This document shows, piece after piece, positions 45,828-54,445 of a stretch of 64,000 bases of DNA. The stretch's first letter is position 1. Every line of letters starts with the position of its first letter. Source of the DNA: Streptomyces sp. NBC_01210 (GTDB lineage Bacteria > Actinomycetota > Actinomycetes > Streptomycetales > Streptomycetaceae); assembly GCF_036010325.1 (NCBI RefSeq), contig NZ_CP108549.1, forward strand, positions 310,001-374,000, given 5' to 3'. Position numbers and translations under genes: made by a program. The notes under the pieces were generated by a model, which saw only the letters and a list, made by a program, of their open reading frames with translations, was not told the origin of the DNA and ran no database searches.

Positions 45828-47186
45828 ATGAGCAGGACACAATCCGACTTCCGATTCGCGGATGCATCGGGCGCGTTGCCGGGACTGGGGCACACACTGC
45901 CCATCTGGAGAACGCCGCTGTCCTTCCTCTCCTCTCTGCCAAGCCAGGGGGACCTCGTACGCGTCCGACTCGGGCGGCAGCCCGTCTACCTGGCCTGTCA
46001 CCCGGAGTTGGCCGATCAGGTGCTACGGGACTCACGCACGTTCGACAAAGGGGGCCCGGCTCACGACGAGGTGCGCGAGCTTCTCGGGGACGGAATCGTC
46101 ACGTGTCCGAACGCGGCGCACAGGCGGGTACGGCGCCTGGTCCAGCCCGCGTTCCAGCGCACCCGCGTCGCCGGGCACATCACCACCATGGCCGCCAGGG
46201 CCGACGCGATGACCGGTGCCTGGCGGTCCGGGGTTCCGCTCGACGTGACGCGGGAGATGACGGACATGGCCATGACGATCGGGGTACGCGCGATGTTCGC
46301 GGCGGAGATCGCCGAGCACTACCGGGACGAGACCCACGCTTGCCTCGACGCGATCATCAAGGGCATCCACCGTGAGGCGTTCGCCTCGGCGCTCGGGGTG
46401 CAGTGGCTGTTCCGCCACCGTACCCGGCGGTTCCACGGGACGCTGGCCAGGTACAAACAGGTCGTCGACGAGGTGATCACCGCCTACCGTCGCTCCGACG
46501 CGGAGCACGCGGACATCCTGTCCATGCTGCTGGCGGCCCGCGATGACGACGGCGAGCCCATGAGCGATCACGAGGTGCGCGAGAACGTCATCAACATCTT
46601 TGCCGCGGCGACAGCGCCGGGCCACGCCAGTGCAATGGCGTGGGCCCTGCATCTGCTCGACCGCCATCCGGACATCGCCCGTGGTGTGCAGCAGGAGATC
46701 GACTCGGTACTCGCCGGCGATCCGCCGGACGAATCGGCCGTGGCGCGTCTGGAACTCACCCGGCGTGTCGTCCTGGAGACGCTGCGGCTGTACCCGCAGA
46801 GCTGGCTCCTCACCCGCTGCGTCGCCACCCCTGTCGAGCTGGCCGGGCGGAGTCTGCCACCGGGGACCAGCGTGGTCGTCAGCCCTTATCAACTGCACCG
46901 CCAATCAGGCCTCTTCCCCGACGCCGAGCGATTCGACCCCGACCGCTGGGCGGACGGCACTCCCGGCCCGCGCGGTGCATACATCCCGTTCGGCAACGGC
47001 TCCCGCAAGTGCCCCGGAGACACATTCGCACTCACCGAGATCGTCGTCGTACTCGCCCGGGTCCTGCAGAACTGGATCCTCCGCGGGAAAGCCGGATCCT
47101 CGGGACCGATGGTCCCGCGCGTCACCACGATGCTGCAGGCCCCACCACTGATGATGACGCCTCATCTGCGCGGCTCCAGGTCATGA
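45828..47186 (+). CDS. Cytochrome P450 lacking the helix-I acid-alcohol pair
   Basis: 452 aa; same subfamily as the preceding P450 by N-terminus (GALPGLGHTLPIWRTPLSFL) and by the FDKGGP segment both share. The haem loop is IPFGNGSRKCPGD with the Cys near residue 395, and ExxR is LETLRLYPQSW. Helix I reads FAAATAPGHASAMAWALHLL: where most P450s have AG-x-E-T-T, this has A-T-A-P-G, so both the acid and the Thr are missing. First gene of an operon with the ABC transporter; its stop overlaps the next ATG (ATGA). Confidence 0.92.
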   Translation: MSRTQSDFRFADASGALPGLGHTLPIWRTPLSFLSSLPSQGDLVRVRLGRQPVYLACHPELADQVLRDSRTFDKGGPAHDEVRELLGDGIVTCPNAAHRRVRRLVQPAFQRTRVAGHITTMAARADAMTGAWRSGVPLDVTREMTDMAMTIGVRAMFAAEIAEHYRDETHACLDAIIKGIHREAFASALGVQWLFRHRTRRFHGTLARYKQVVDEVITAYRRSDAEHADILSMLLAARDDDGEPMSDHEVRENVINIFAAATAPGHASAMAWALHLLDRHPDIARGVQQEIDSVLAGDPPDESAVARLELTRRVVLETLRLYPQSWLLTRCVATPVELAGRSLPPGTSVVVSPYQLHRQSGLFPDAERFDPDRWADGTPGPRGAYIPFGNGSRKCPGDTFALTEIVVVLARVLQNWILRGKAGSSGPMVPRVTTMLQAPPLMMTPHLRGSRS

Positions 47187-47821
47187 CCGCTCCACCCACC
47201 GCCGCCGAAACTGCCCTCAGCGCGCGGGACATTCACAAGGCATTCGGCAACCACGTCGTACTGGCCGGCATCGACCTCAGCGTCCGCTCCGGCGACATCG
47301 TCGGCATCGTCGGGGAGAACGGCGCCGGCAAAAGCACCCTCCTGCGCATCCTGTGCGGAGACCTGCGCCCGGACAAGGGCAGCGTCACGATCGGAGGCAC
47401 CCTCAGCCACTGCCCCCAACACCCCGTACTCAACAACGCCCTTACACCATTCCAGCACCTGTGCCTGTTCAAGGAGGCCTTCCGGCTGCGAAACCTGGAC
47501 CATGCCCACGAAATGATCGACCAGCTCGCCTTCGCCGACCATCTGCACGTTCCCGTCAAAGTCCTCAGTGGCGGAACACGGCAAAAGCTCAACCTCGTCC
47601 TCGCCCTCATACACGATCCCGACGTGGTGCTGCTGGACGAGCCCTACCAAGGCTTCGACTGGCAGACCTACCTGGCCTTCTGGGACCTCGCCACCGCCCG
47701 TCGCGCGGCCGGGCGCACCACCGTCGTCATCTCCCACCTCGCGTACGACATCGACCGCCTGGACGCCGTCATCCAACTCACCCGCAAAGTGGCCGTCATG
47801 ACCAAGGGAGCCGGCCTGTGA
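47183..47821 (+). CDS. ABC transporter ATP-binding protein
   Basis: 212 aa ATPase subunit. Walker A GENGAGKST, Q-loop at CPQHPV, signature LSGGTRQK, Walker B VVLLDEPYQGFD and the switch His in VVISH are all present. Start is fixed by the ATGA overlap with the P450. It should drive the membrane protein encoded next, probably exporting the cluster product or giving self-protection. Confidence 0.92.
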   Translation: MTAPPTAAETALSARDIHKAFGNHVVLAGIDLSVRSGDIVGIVGENGAGKSTLLRILCGDLRPDKGSVTIGGTLSHCPQHPVLNNALTPFQHLCLFKEAFRLRNLDHAHEMIDQLAFADHLHVPVKVLSGGTRQKLNLVLALIHDPDVVLLDEPYQGFDWQTYLAFWDLATARRAAGRTTVVISHLAYDIDRLDAVIQLTRKVAVMTKGAGL

Positions 47822-48600
47822 GGGCCTATCGCATCGCGGCCCGCTACAACCTGGCCGAACTCGCCAAGAACACACTCGCCGCTCTCCTGCTGGCTGTCCT
47901 CATCCCTCTGTGGATCCTCGCCGCGCCACAGACCTTCGCGCCCGCTCCTCTGACCTTCCGGCTGCGCGCGACCGGCCAGACACTCACCGCCTCGACAGAC
48001 CACGTGGGCATGATCCACGGTTGCCTCGGCGTGGTCATGCTCCTGATGGCCTTCCTCACCTTCAGCGCCGCCCGCCAGGCGGGCCCCTTCGACCGCCGGC
48101 TCACCGCGGCCGGCTACCCGCGCACTCCGCTCCTGCTGGCCAAGGCGACCTCGCTGCTCTCGGCCGCCGCGCTCGTTGCCCTGTACACCACCGTATGGAC
48201 GCTGGCCGTATGGTCGCCCCGCCACCTGGAGTTCCTGTGGCTCGGGCTCGTCACCGCGTGCCTCGTCTACGGAGCGCTCGGCCTCGTCCTCGCCCTCTTC
48301 CTGCCCGGTGAACTCGAGGGCATGGTCGTCATCTTCGTCAGCAGCAACCTCGACCTGCTGCCACAAAGCCCCCTGGTCAACCCCGATCCGCACGGGTTCC
48401 TGGGCCCCTTGCTCCCGATGTACGGCTCCATGCAGACCTGCCTCGCCGCGGGCTTTGCTCCCACGACCACGCTCCGACCTGTAACCGCAAGCCTCACGTG
48501 GACCGGCGCCCTCACCCTCATCGCTCTCCTCGCCTTCTGGGGCCGCACCCGCAGGCGGCAGCCCCGTGACACTTCACACTGGGCTCCATACGGCGGCTGA
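47818..48600 (+). CDS. ABC-2 type transporter permease
   Basis: 260 aa with six hydrophobic segments (for example TLAALLLAVLIPLWILAAP, VVMLLMAFLTFSAAR and LEFLWLGLVTACLVYGALG). GTG start overlaps the ATPase stop (GTGA), so the two subunits are translated in step. It resembles small ABC-2 permeases of antibiotic-export systems. Last gene of the cluster; IS debris follows. Confidence 0.88.
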   Translation: MRAYRIAARYNLAELAKNTLAALLLAVLIPLWILAAPQTFAPAPLTFRLRATGQTLTASTDHVGMIHGCLGVVMLLMAFLTFSAARQAGPFDRRLTAAGYPRTPLLLAKATSLLSAAALVALYTTVWTLAVWSPRHLEFLWLGLVTACLVYGALGLVLALFLPGELEGMVVIFVSSNLDLLPQSPLVNPDPHGFLGPLLPMYGSMQTCLAAGFAPTTTLRPVTASLTWTGALTLIALLAFWGRTRRRQPRDTSHWAPYGG

Positions 48601-48729
48601 ACACGCGAGCGTCTGGCACATGGCGACCTCGGGCGCGCCTCCACGTCGCTTCGGCCCCTGGGACTGCAGCGCGCCCCGGTGCGGGGGGGGCGCCCTTCGG
48701 TGCGAGCAGCTGCTGGACGCGGCCACGGT

Positions 48730-48825
48730 GTCCGAGCAGCTGTCCTCGACGCCGGCCGTGAGCACCGGCTGCGCGCCGAGCAGGCCATGGACGCGCTCAA
48801 CCGCCGCTTCGGCTCCGGCCCCGTG
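48730..48825 (+). pseudogene. Possible Y-family polymerase tail fragment
   Basis: The reading REHRLRAEQAMDALNRRFGS followed by GPV resembles the C-terminal end of ImuB/DinB-like proteins. Very short and uncertain; joined directly to the ISL3 remnant. Confidence 0.2.
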
Positions 48826-49701
48826 GACCTCGGCCAGGCCGCTGAACGGTGTGTCGCCGACCACCGAGGCTGCCTGCGGGGCACGGCGCCCGAGCCGGCC
48901 AGCCCAGTCGAGGAGCCCCAGGAACCCATCGGCATCTCAGGTTCGCCGTGGCCAACCGGCCACCGGTTTGCCGACCGGACCCGAGCCAAGCACGCGGCCG
49001 TCCACGCACTGCTTGCCGCTGGCCACAGCCGCCGCGCGATCCAACGCCACTTCGGCATGACCTACCGCACCGTCAAACTCCCCGCCGACGCGGCCAGCCC
49101 CGAAGACCTCTTCCGTGGCCAATGGCAGGGGCGCCCTTCCGTCCTCGATGCGTACAAGCTCTATCTGGATGACCGCTGGAATCAAGGGTGCACCAACGCC
49201 TGGAAGGCGTGGGAGGAGACCGTGCCGATCGGCTATACCGGAAGCTACCAGCGAGTTCGCGCCTGCTTCCGCACAAAGCGCCTCTCGACAAACCCACTCA
49301 CTGCACCGCCGCCCGCACCTCGCACCGTCGCAGGCTGGATCCTCCGCCACCCCGACACCCTCACCGAGGTCGAACAGCTCCGGCTCAAGGCCGTCCTGGT
49401 CCACTGCCCGGCACTGGAAGCCCTCACCAAGCACGTCCGGCCCTTCGCACAAATCCTCACCCAGCGCCAAGGCCACCGGCTCCCCGAGTGGCTCGACGCC
49501 GTCCGCAACGACGACCTGCCCGGCCTCCACACCCTCGCCGCCGGCATCGACCGCGACCGCGACACCGTCATCGCCGGCCTCACCCTGCCCGGGAACTCCG
49601 GCGTCGTCGAAGGACACGTCAACCGGATCAAGATGCTCAAACGGCAGATGTTTGGCCGAGCAGGATTCCAGCTCCTCCGCAAACGGGTCCTGATGTCCTG
49701 A
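48826..49701 (+). pseudogene. ISL3-family transposase, 5' truncated
   Basis: The frame is open from GQAAERCVADHRGCLRG through the middle HTH (HSRRAIQRHFGMTYRTVKL), SVLDAYKLYLDDRWNQGCTN and the catalytic end (GNSGVVEGHVNRIKMLKRQM, then FGRAGFQLLRKRVL). The zinc-finger N-terminus and first DDE part, about 150 residues, are absent. Related ISL3 pieces lie at 53310-53552 and 63653-64000. Confidence 0.8.
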
Positions 49702-49796
49702 TCACCAGCCTCAGCCGAGCCAGCAGGGAACTCGATGGCGTCACCTTTGGCGCCTGTGGAAAGGTGCTCGCCACAGCCACCAACGAAGAGACCGAG

Positions 49797-50306
49797 ATGA
49801 ACCACGACGACGCTCTCGAGCAGCTCAGCCACATTGCGCGTGAGAGGGCGTTCGGCCGACATGTTGGATCCGACCGTCTCATCCAGGTGGGGTTGGACGC
49901 ACTGATGGCCGCTGTTGAGAGCCCTTCGCTCGCCATGCTGGCCGGCCTCTTGCGGAGCGAAGAACCGGAAGCCCCAGCTCTCTTCGACCAGGTCCTGGAG
50001 GAGCTCGGACTCCTCTTCCAACCGCCAGCCGACCCCCGGGCCGCGAAGTGGGCCATGGCCTACTGGATCGCCGGTCAGATCGCGGACGGATCTCTCGATC
50101 CCGCTACCGGCACCCATCTGATCTGGGCCGATGTCGCCTATGACCTCAACTATCCCGAAGAACTGCGACCACTCGTCTCGTGCGCGCTCAACCTGGATGG
50201 CTGGGACGAGAGCTGGGGCGTCTCCGTCGAGGCGCTGAAGGAAGAGGCGATTGAGGCAGCTGAACAACTCCTGAGCAAGCAGCCGCCGGGAGAGCAGAGG
50301 GACTGA
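49797..50306 (+). CDS. Hypothetical protein, 169 aa
   Basis: ATG with GAAGAGA upstream. Soluble, acidic, helical; contains SLAMLAGLLRSEEPEAPALF, AAKWAMAYWIAGQIADGSLD and a C-terminus rich in Glu/Gln. A decayed relative of its first half lies at 54161-54445 next to the reductase gene. I do not recognise a named family; the repeated occurrence suggests a lineage-specific accessory family. Confidence 0.6.
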   Translation: MNHDDALEQLSHIARERAFGRHVGSDRLIQVGLDALMAAVESPSLAMLAGLLRSEEPEAPALFDQVLEELGLLFQPPADPRAAKWAMAYWIAGQIADGSLDPATGTHLIWADVAYDLNYPEELRPLVSCALNLDGWDESWGVSVEALKEEAIEAAEQLLSKQPPGEQRD

Positions 50307-50526
50307 CTGTAGGTCCATTCGCCGTTGACTAGCTCATCTGCTTGCCGTCAGTCGTCATACTCCGTACGCGCGTCACGGAAGTTGAGCCAGAACCGAGTAG
50401 CGACAGCAGATGTACGCGTCACCGAGCAGAACGCGGATGGCGGCGTGTTCGATGTTCATGAGAAAAGACAGCGGCCGTGGGGCGGCCGGCCCGCAGTCGC
50501 ATCCTCCGGTCGAGAACTGTGCTCGA

Positions 50527-50889
50527 TCACAGCCAGGTGGTGGCCAGCCAGACGATTACGGCCGTCGTGGCGATGAGCCCGAGGTTGAGTGTGATCCGGC
50601 GGTCTTCGCCGGTCAGGTGGACGGCGATCGCACCGATCTGCAGGAGCACGAACCCGATGGCCGCGGCCAGTGCCAGCCAGAGTGCGATGCCGGTCAGCGG
50701 CGGCAGGATCAGCCCGGTCGCGCCGAGTATTTCGACCGTCCCCAGCGCCCTGACTGCGGGCAGGGGTATGCGGTCGACCCAGGCCATCATCGGGCGGAGT
50801 TGATCGCGGCCGCGAATCACTTTCATCGCGCCTGCATAGAGGTAGAAGAGGGCGAGCAGTCCGGCGACGATCCAATATGCGATGTTCAT
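50527..50889 (-). CDS. DoxX-like membrane protein
   Basis: 120 aa with four hydrophobic helices (IAYWIVAGLLALFYLYAGAM, VEILGATGLILPPLTGIALW, LALAAAIGFVLLQIGAIAVH and LNLGLIATTAVIVWLATTWL) and the short MKVIRGRDQL loop typical of DoxX-like proteins. Probably linked to redox or quinone balance in the membrane; exact role unknown. An ATG 9 bases upstream is an alternative start. It lies downstream of the broken cupin gene in the same direction and may be its operon partner. Confidence 0.8.
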   Translation of the reverse strand: MNIAYWIVAGLLALFYLYAGAMKVIRGRDQLRPMMAWVDRIPLPAVRALGTVEILGATGLILPPLTGIALWLALAAAIGFVLLQIGAIAVHLTGEDRRITLNLGLIATTAVIVWLATTWL

Positions 50890-51034
50890 GATTCCCATCC
50901 ACGGTCACCGGTTGCGGGTGACCCGTCGATTCCCAGGGCAACCCCTGGAGAAGGCTGGCCATTGTCTGAGTGACCCGGCAGTTGAAAGGTGGAGCGCCCG
51001 GCTGCGCCGGTCGGGCGGTGCCATGCCGCTGGCC

Positions 51035-51527
51035 TCAGGTGAGGTCGGTGGCGGGCTCGGTCGCGTAGCGGCTCATCGCATGGATGCTGGCCCGGTGCGT
51101 CAGCGGCTGGCCGCTGGCGATCGCGTTCTGGAGGTCTCGGAAGTACTGCACGTACAGGTCGGGGGTGAATGTGCTGAGCATGACGGCGAGTTGGTCGGTC
51201 AGGTTGGCGAAGGTGTGGGACGCCGGGCGGGACCACCACGAGCGTGCCCGTGGAGGCGTCGTAGTCCTTGTCCCCGACGGTGAACCGCACCGTGCCGGAG
51301 ACGATGTAGAAGCCCTCGTCGTGCTGGGCGTGGCGGTGCTGCGGCGGTCCGGGGGTGTGCGGGGCGAGGACGGACTCGGCGATTCCGAGGCGGTGCCCGG
51401 TATGGCTGCCGTCTTCGAGGACGCGCATGCGCGTGGTGCCGATGACGATCGTCTCGCCGTCGTCGGGACCGACCACCGATACGGCGGGGTCGGCCTGCGG
51501 TTCGCTGGTCTTCGCTTCGTCGGTCAT
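51035..51527 (-). pseudogene. Cupin-domain protein with a frameshift
   Basis: Starts MTDEAKTSEPQADPAVSVVG and carries the cupin metal-site motif PPQHRHAQHDEGFYIVSG and the second motif VVVPPGVPH. Just after that, two bases appear to be missing (near 51215) and the natural end FANLTDQLAVMLSTFTP, then YVQYFRDLQNAIASGQPL, follows in another frame to TGA at 51035. Divergent from a LysR gene with a dyad between them, so it was probably its target. Likely a small-molecule binding or quercetinase-like protein. Confidence 0.8.
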
Positions 51528-51582
51528 GCTCCGAGTGCACCGCTCGGGCACTGCGACTGTCCAAGACCCATTCCGCAACGCT

Positions 51583-51599
51583 GATACCTTGTGGGTATC
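51583..51599. promoter_or_regulatory. LysR-type operator dyad
   Basis: GATACC and GGTATC pair around TTGTG, 9 bases upstream of the LysR start and in the gap to the divergent cupin gene. It fits the T-N11-A pattern of LysR regulators. Confidence 0.7.
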
Positions 51600-51607
51600 G
51601 TTGCAGC

Positions 51608-52459
51608 GTGGAGCTACGTACCCTGCGCTACTTCGTGGCGGTCGCTGAGGAACTCCACTTCGGCCGGGCCGCCACTCGACTGCACATGAGCCAGCCGCCG
51701 CTGAGCCGGGCGATCAAGCAGCTGGAGGCCGAGGTCGGTGCCCTGCTGTTCGCCCGCTCGCCTGCCGGCATCACGCTCACCCCGGTGGGCGCAGTGCTGC
51801 TCGATGAGGCGCGGGCCCTGCTCGACCAGGCCGACCGGGTCCGCGCACGCGTGACCTCGGAGGCCGGCGTCGCGACCATCACCGTCGGCATCCTGGGCGA
51901 CAGCACCGACCCGGGAGTGACCAGGCTGGCCGCCGCTTACCGTCGAAGCCACCCCGGCATCGACATCCGCATCCGCGACACCGACCTGACCGACCCGACC
52001 TGCGGGCTGCGCGCCGGACTGGTTGACGTCGCCCTGACTCGGGCGCCGTTCAACGAGACCGCCCTGACGGTGCGTGAACTGCGTACCGATCCGGTGGGTG
52101 TGGTCCTGCGCGCCGACGATCCGATGGCCCGCCGCGGCCAGCTGCAGCTGGCCGACCTGGGCGACCGCCGCTGGTTCCAGTTCCCGCAGGGAACCGACCC
52201 GATCTGGCAGTCGTACTGGAACGGCGGCGAGCCGCGCGAGGGCCCAGTGGTGCGCGTCGTCCAGGAATGCCTACAGGCCGTGCTGTGGAACGGCACGGTC
52301 GGCTTGGCCCCGCTCGGACACGACCTGCCCGCAGAGCTGGCCGCGGTGCCGCTGATCGACATGGCGCCAAGCCGAGTGGTGGCGGTGTGGAACGAGAGTG
52401 ACACCAACCCGTTGATCCGATCGTTCATCGAGATCGCGACAGCCGCGTACCGCCACTGA
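51608..52459 (+). CDS. LysR-family transcriptional regulator
   Basis: 283 aa, complete. N-terminal winged HTH (LHFGRAATRLHMSQPPLSRA, residues about 17-36), linker helix, then a periplasmic-binding-like effector domain (ITVGILGDSTDPGVTRLAAA to VAVWNESDTNPLIRSFIEIA). The GTG start lies just after the dyad. By position it should control the divergent cupin-DoxX pair and itself. Effector unknown. Confidence 0.9.
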   Translation: MELRTLRYFVAVAEELHFGRAATRLHMSQPPLSRAIKQLEAEVGALLFARSPAGITLTPVGAVLLDEARALLDQADRVRARVTSEAGVATITVGILGDSTDPGVTRLAAAYRRSHPGIDIRIRDTDLTDPTCGLRAGLVDVALTRAPFNETALTVRELRTDPVGVVLRADDPMARRGQLQLADLGDRRWFQFPQGTDPIWQSYWNGGEPREGPVVRVVQECLQAVLWNGTVGLAPLGHDLPAELAAVPLIDMAPSRVVAVWNESDTNPLIRSFIEIATAAYRH

Positions 52460-52688
52460 GTACCTAGCAATCGGTGCTGCCGCAGCTCGTGAACAATTCG
52501 AATGCGGCGGCCCTCGGGACTGCCTCCCGAAGTGGTGAACATCTGCTGTCCATTCTCGGGTTCTGGCTCAACTTCTGTGACGGATGACAGCCAGTCACGG
52601 CTATGTGCCGGGTAGGCACCTGGGAGCTTGGTGGTGGATGCCATGATCGGGTGTGCATGACTGACGAGGGCAGCGACGGGGAGGGTGA

Positions 52689-53291
52689 GTGAAGCGCTAC
52701 ACAGCCGATCACCTTCGGGTGGTTGTGTTTGAGGAACACGTGCGGGCCCGCCCAGCGATGTATTTCCGGGTCGAGCGCGACAGTCCTGAGCTTCCCACCG
52801 AGGTGCTTCAGCAGGTGGTCTGGGACGCACTGCACCGCCGCGACGGCGCGCATGGACAGATCCGTGTCGAGATCGGATCTGACCTCAGCTTCACGGTGGA
52901 GGACGATCAACCCCACAGCGCCGACCAACAGGGAAGACCTCTGCCCGGATTCTTCGATTCCCTGCTCGACAAAGCGCGATGGGCTCCCGCCGCAGCTGCC
53001 GCACTCAGCGGCCGTACGGTTATCGAGGTCTGGCTGGACTTCCACGGCTACCGCCAGGAGCTGGCCCGGACGACGCCGACCGGCACCTGGGAAGAGTTCC
53101 CAGCGCCCAAGCCGTACGGAACCCTGACTACCTTCTACCTGGACCCCGATTACTGCGGTCCCGGCGAGGCAATCGCCTGGGCTCTGCGCCCCGATGAATT
53201 GCACGGTGAAGCATGCGAGGCCCATCCTTCACCCACGACGTTCCCGATCCACGATCTTCGCTCCAAGGCCGAGGACTCAGCTAGCGAGTAG
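52689..53291 (+). CDS. GyrB-like ATPase-domain protein, stand-alone
   Basis: 200 aa with GGGGAGG before a GTG. The opening VFEEHVRARPAMYF resembles the HIRLRPGMYIG motif at the start of gyrase B/topoisomerase ATPase domains, and VLQQVVWDALHRRDGAHGQI matches the following helix carrying the ATP-binding Glu/Asn, although the Asn position is not conserved (VVWDAL). The rest is shortened. It may be a degenerate GHKL protein or a GyrB decoy; function unknown. Confidence 0.5.
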   Translation: MKRYTADHLRVVVFEEHVRARPAMYFRVERDSPELPTEVLQQVVWDALHRRDGAHGQIRVEIGSDLSFTVEDDQPHSADQQGRPLPGFFDSLLDKARWAPAAAAALSGRTVIEVWLDFHGYRQELARTTPTGTWEEFPAPKPYGTLTTFYLDPDYCGPGEAIAWALRPDELHGEACEAHPSPTTFPIHDLRSKAEDSASE

Positions 53292-53309
53292 CACCCTTCC
53301 TCCGCCACC

Positions 53310-53552
53310 ATGCTCACTGAGCGCCAGGGCCAACGGCCTCCGGACTGGCTCGACGCCGTCCGGAAGGAAGACCTACCCAGCCTCCACACGCTCGGCATCG
53401 ACCGCGAACGCGACGCCGTCATTGCCGGTCTGACCCTGCACTGGAGCACGGGCATCGTGGAAGGGCACGTCATCCGGATCAAGATGCCCAAGCGCCAGAT
53501 GTTCGGCCGCGCGGGCTTCAAGCTGTTACGCAAGCGGGTACTACGCGCCTGA
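53310..53552 (+). pseudogene. ISL3 transposase C-terminal fragment
   Basis: TERQGQRPPDWLDAVRKEDL, GIVEGHVIRIKMPKRQM and FGRAGFKLLRKRVLRA correspond to the end of the ISL3 remnant at 48826-49701. Only the last 80 codons remain. Confidence 0.75.
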
Positions 53553-53572
53553 GGCAGCTGAATGAGTTCTGG

Positions 53573-54115
53573 CTACTTCAAGAGCCGGAAACCGGGCTGT
53601 TGGGCCCACGCTCTGAGGAACTCCGCCGAGCCGTACGCGGCTGGCCACGGATCGGTCATCGTTGCGACGATGCCCGGAAGGCCGGCCACGATTGGCACCT
53701 GGTCCTCGCGTAGTTCGGCGTTGGCGACGCCGCCGATCACGTCCATGACGGCGGCGGTCAGCAGGGCCGTGACGACGTGGTCGACGGAACTGTTGCTGAA
53801 CGCGATGACGTCGACGGCGTGGGTCGGGGTGAAGCCGACGAGAGGTTTCTGGTCGACTTCGTCAGCGTGCTCGGCCTCGAAGATGGCCTCGTCGCCGATG
53901 CCGGCCCCCATAAGAGAGACCAGGACCGGCCGGCGTCCGTCGACGCCCCCGGTGTCCGTGATGCCGAGGCTCTCCGCGTGAATGTTCAGGTCGTACTCGC
54001 CGACCCGCTTCTCCTCAAACCGTGCAGAGGAGCGAGCCAGAAATTCGCGGAGCCGCTCGATCGCCGTGCGGGGGACAGTCACCGCCAACTCGATCACCAA
54101 CACCGGTCCACTCAT
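53573..54115 (-). CDS. DUF6368-type protein
   Basis: 180 aa, uninterrupted. It opens MSGPVLVIELAVTVPRTAIE and has a mixed alpha/beta pattern with PVLVSLMGAGIGDEAIFEAE and a Trp-rich end. I place it in the streptomycete DUF6368 family by its overall sequence; function unknown. No close operon partner. Confidence 0.65.
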   Translation of the reverse strand: MSGPVLVIELAVTVPRTAIERLREFLARSSARFEEKRVGEYDLNIHAESLGITDTGGVDGRRPVLVSLMGAGIGDEAIFEAEHADEVDQKPLVGFTPTHAVDVIAFSNSSVDHVVTALLTAAVMDVIGGVANAELREDQVPIVAGLPGIVATMTDPWPAAYGSAEFLRAWAQQPGFRLLK

Positions 54116-54160
54116 GGCTCGGAGCGTAGCCAGCCGGGGCTGCCATCCCCAACCGATTAC

Positions 54161-54445
54161 TCAGCGTGCCCGCGCCACAGAAGTTGAGCCTGAACCCGTT
54201 CTCGTGAACAGAGCCACGTCAGAGATGGCGATCCAGTAGGCCATGGCCCACTTCGCGGCCCGGGGGTACATCCGGCGGGTGAAAGAGCAGTCCCAGTTCG
54301 TCCAGGACGTGGTCGAGAGCTCAGGCGCTTCGGGCTCCTCACTCCGCAGGAGACCGGCGAGCGTGGCGAGTGAGGGACTGTGGACGCCGGCGACCAGCGC
54401 GTCCAGCCCCGCCTGGATGAGGCTGTCAGAACTGGACTCAGACAT
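54161..54445 (-). pseudogene. Decayed relative of the 49797-50306 gene
   Basis: LIQAGLDALVAGVHSPSLAT and LAGLLRSEEPEAPEL match the first half of the protein at 49797 almost residue for residue; AAKWAMAYWIA reappears after a frame change. The ATG overlaps the stop of the reductase gene. Confidence 0.65.
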
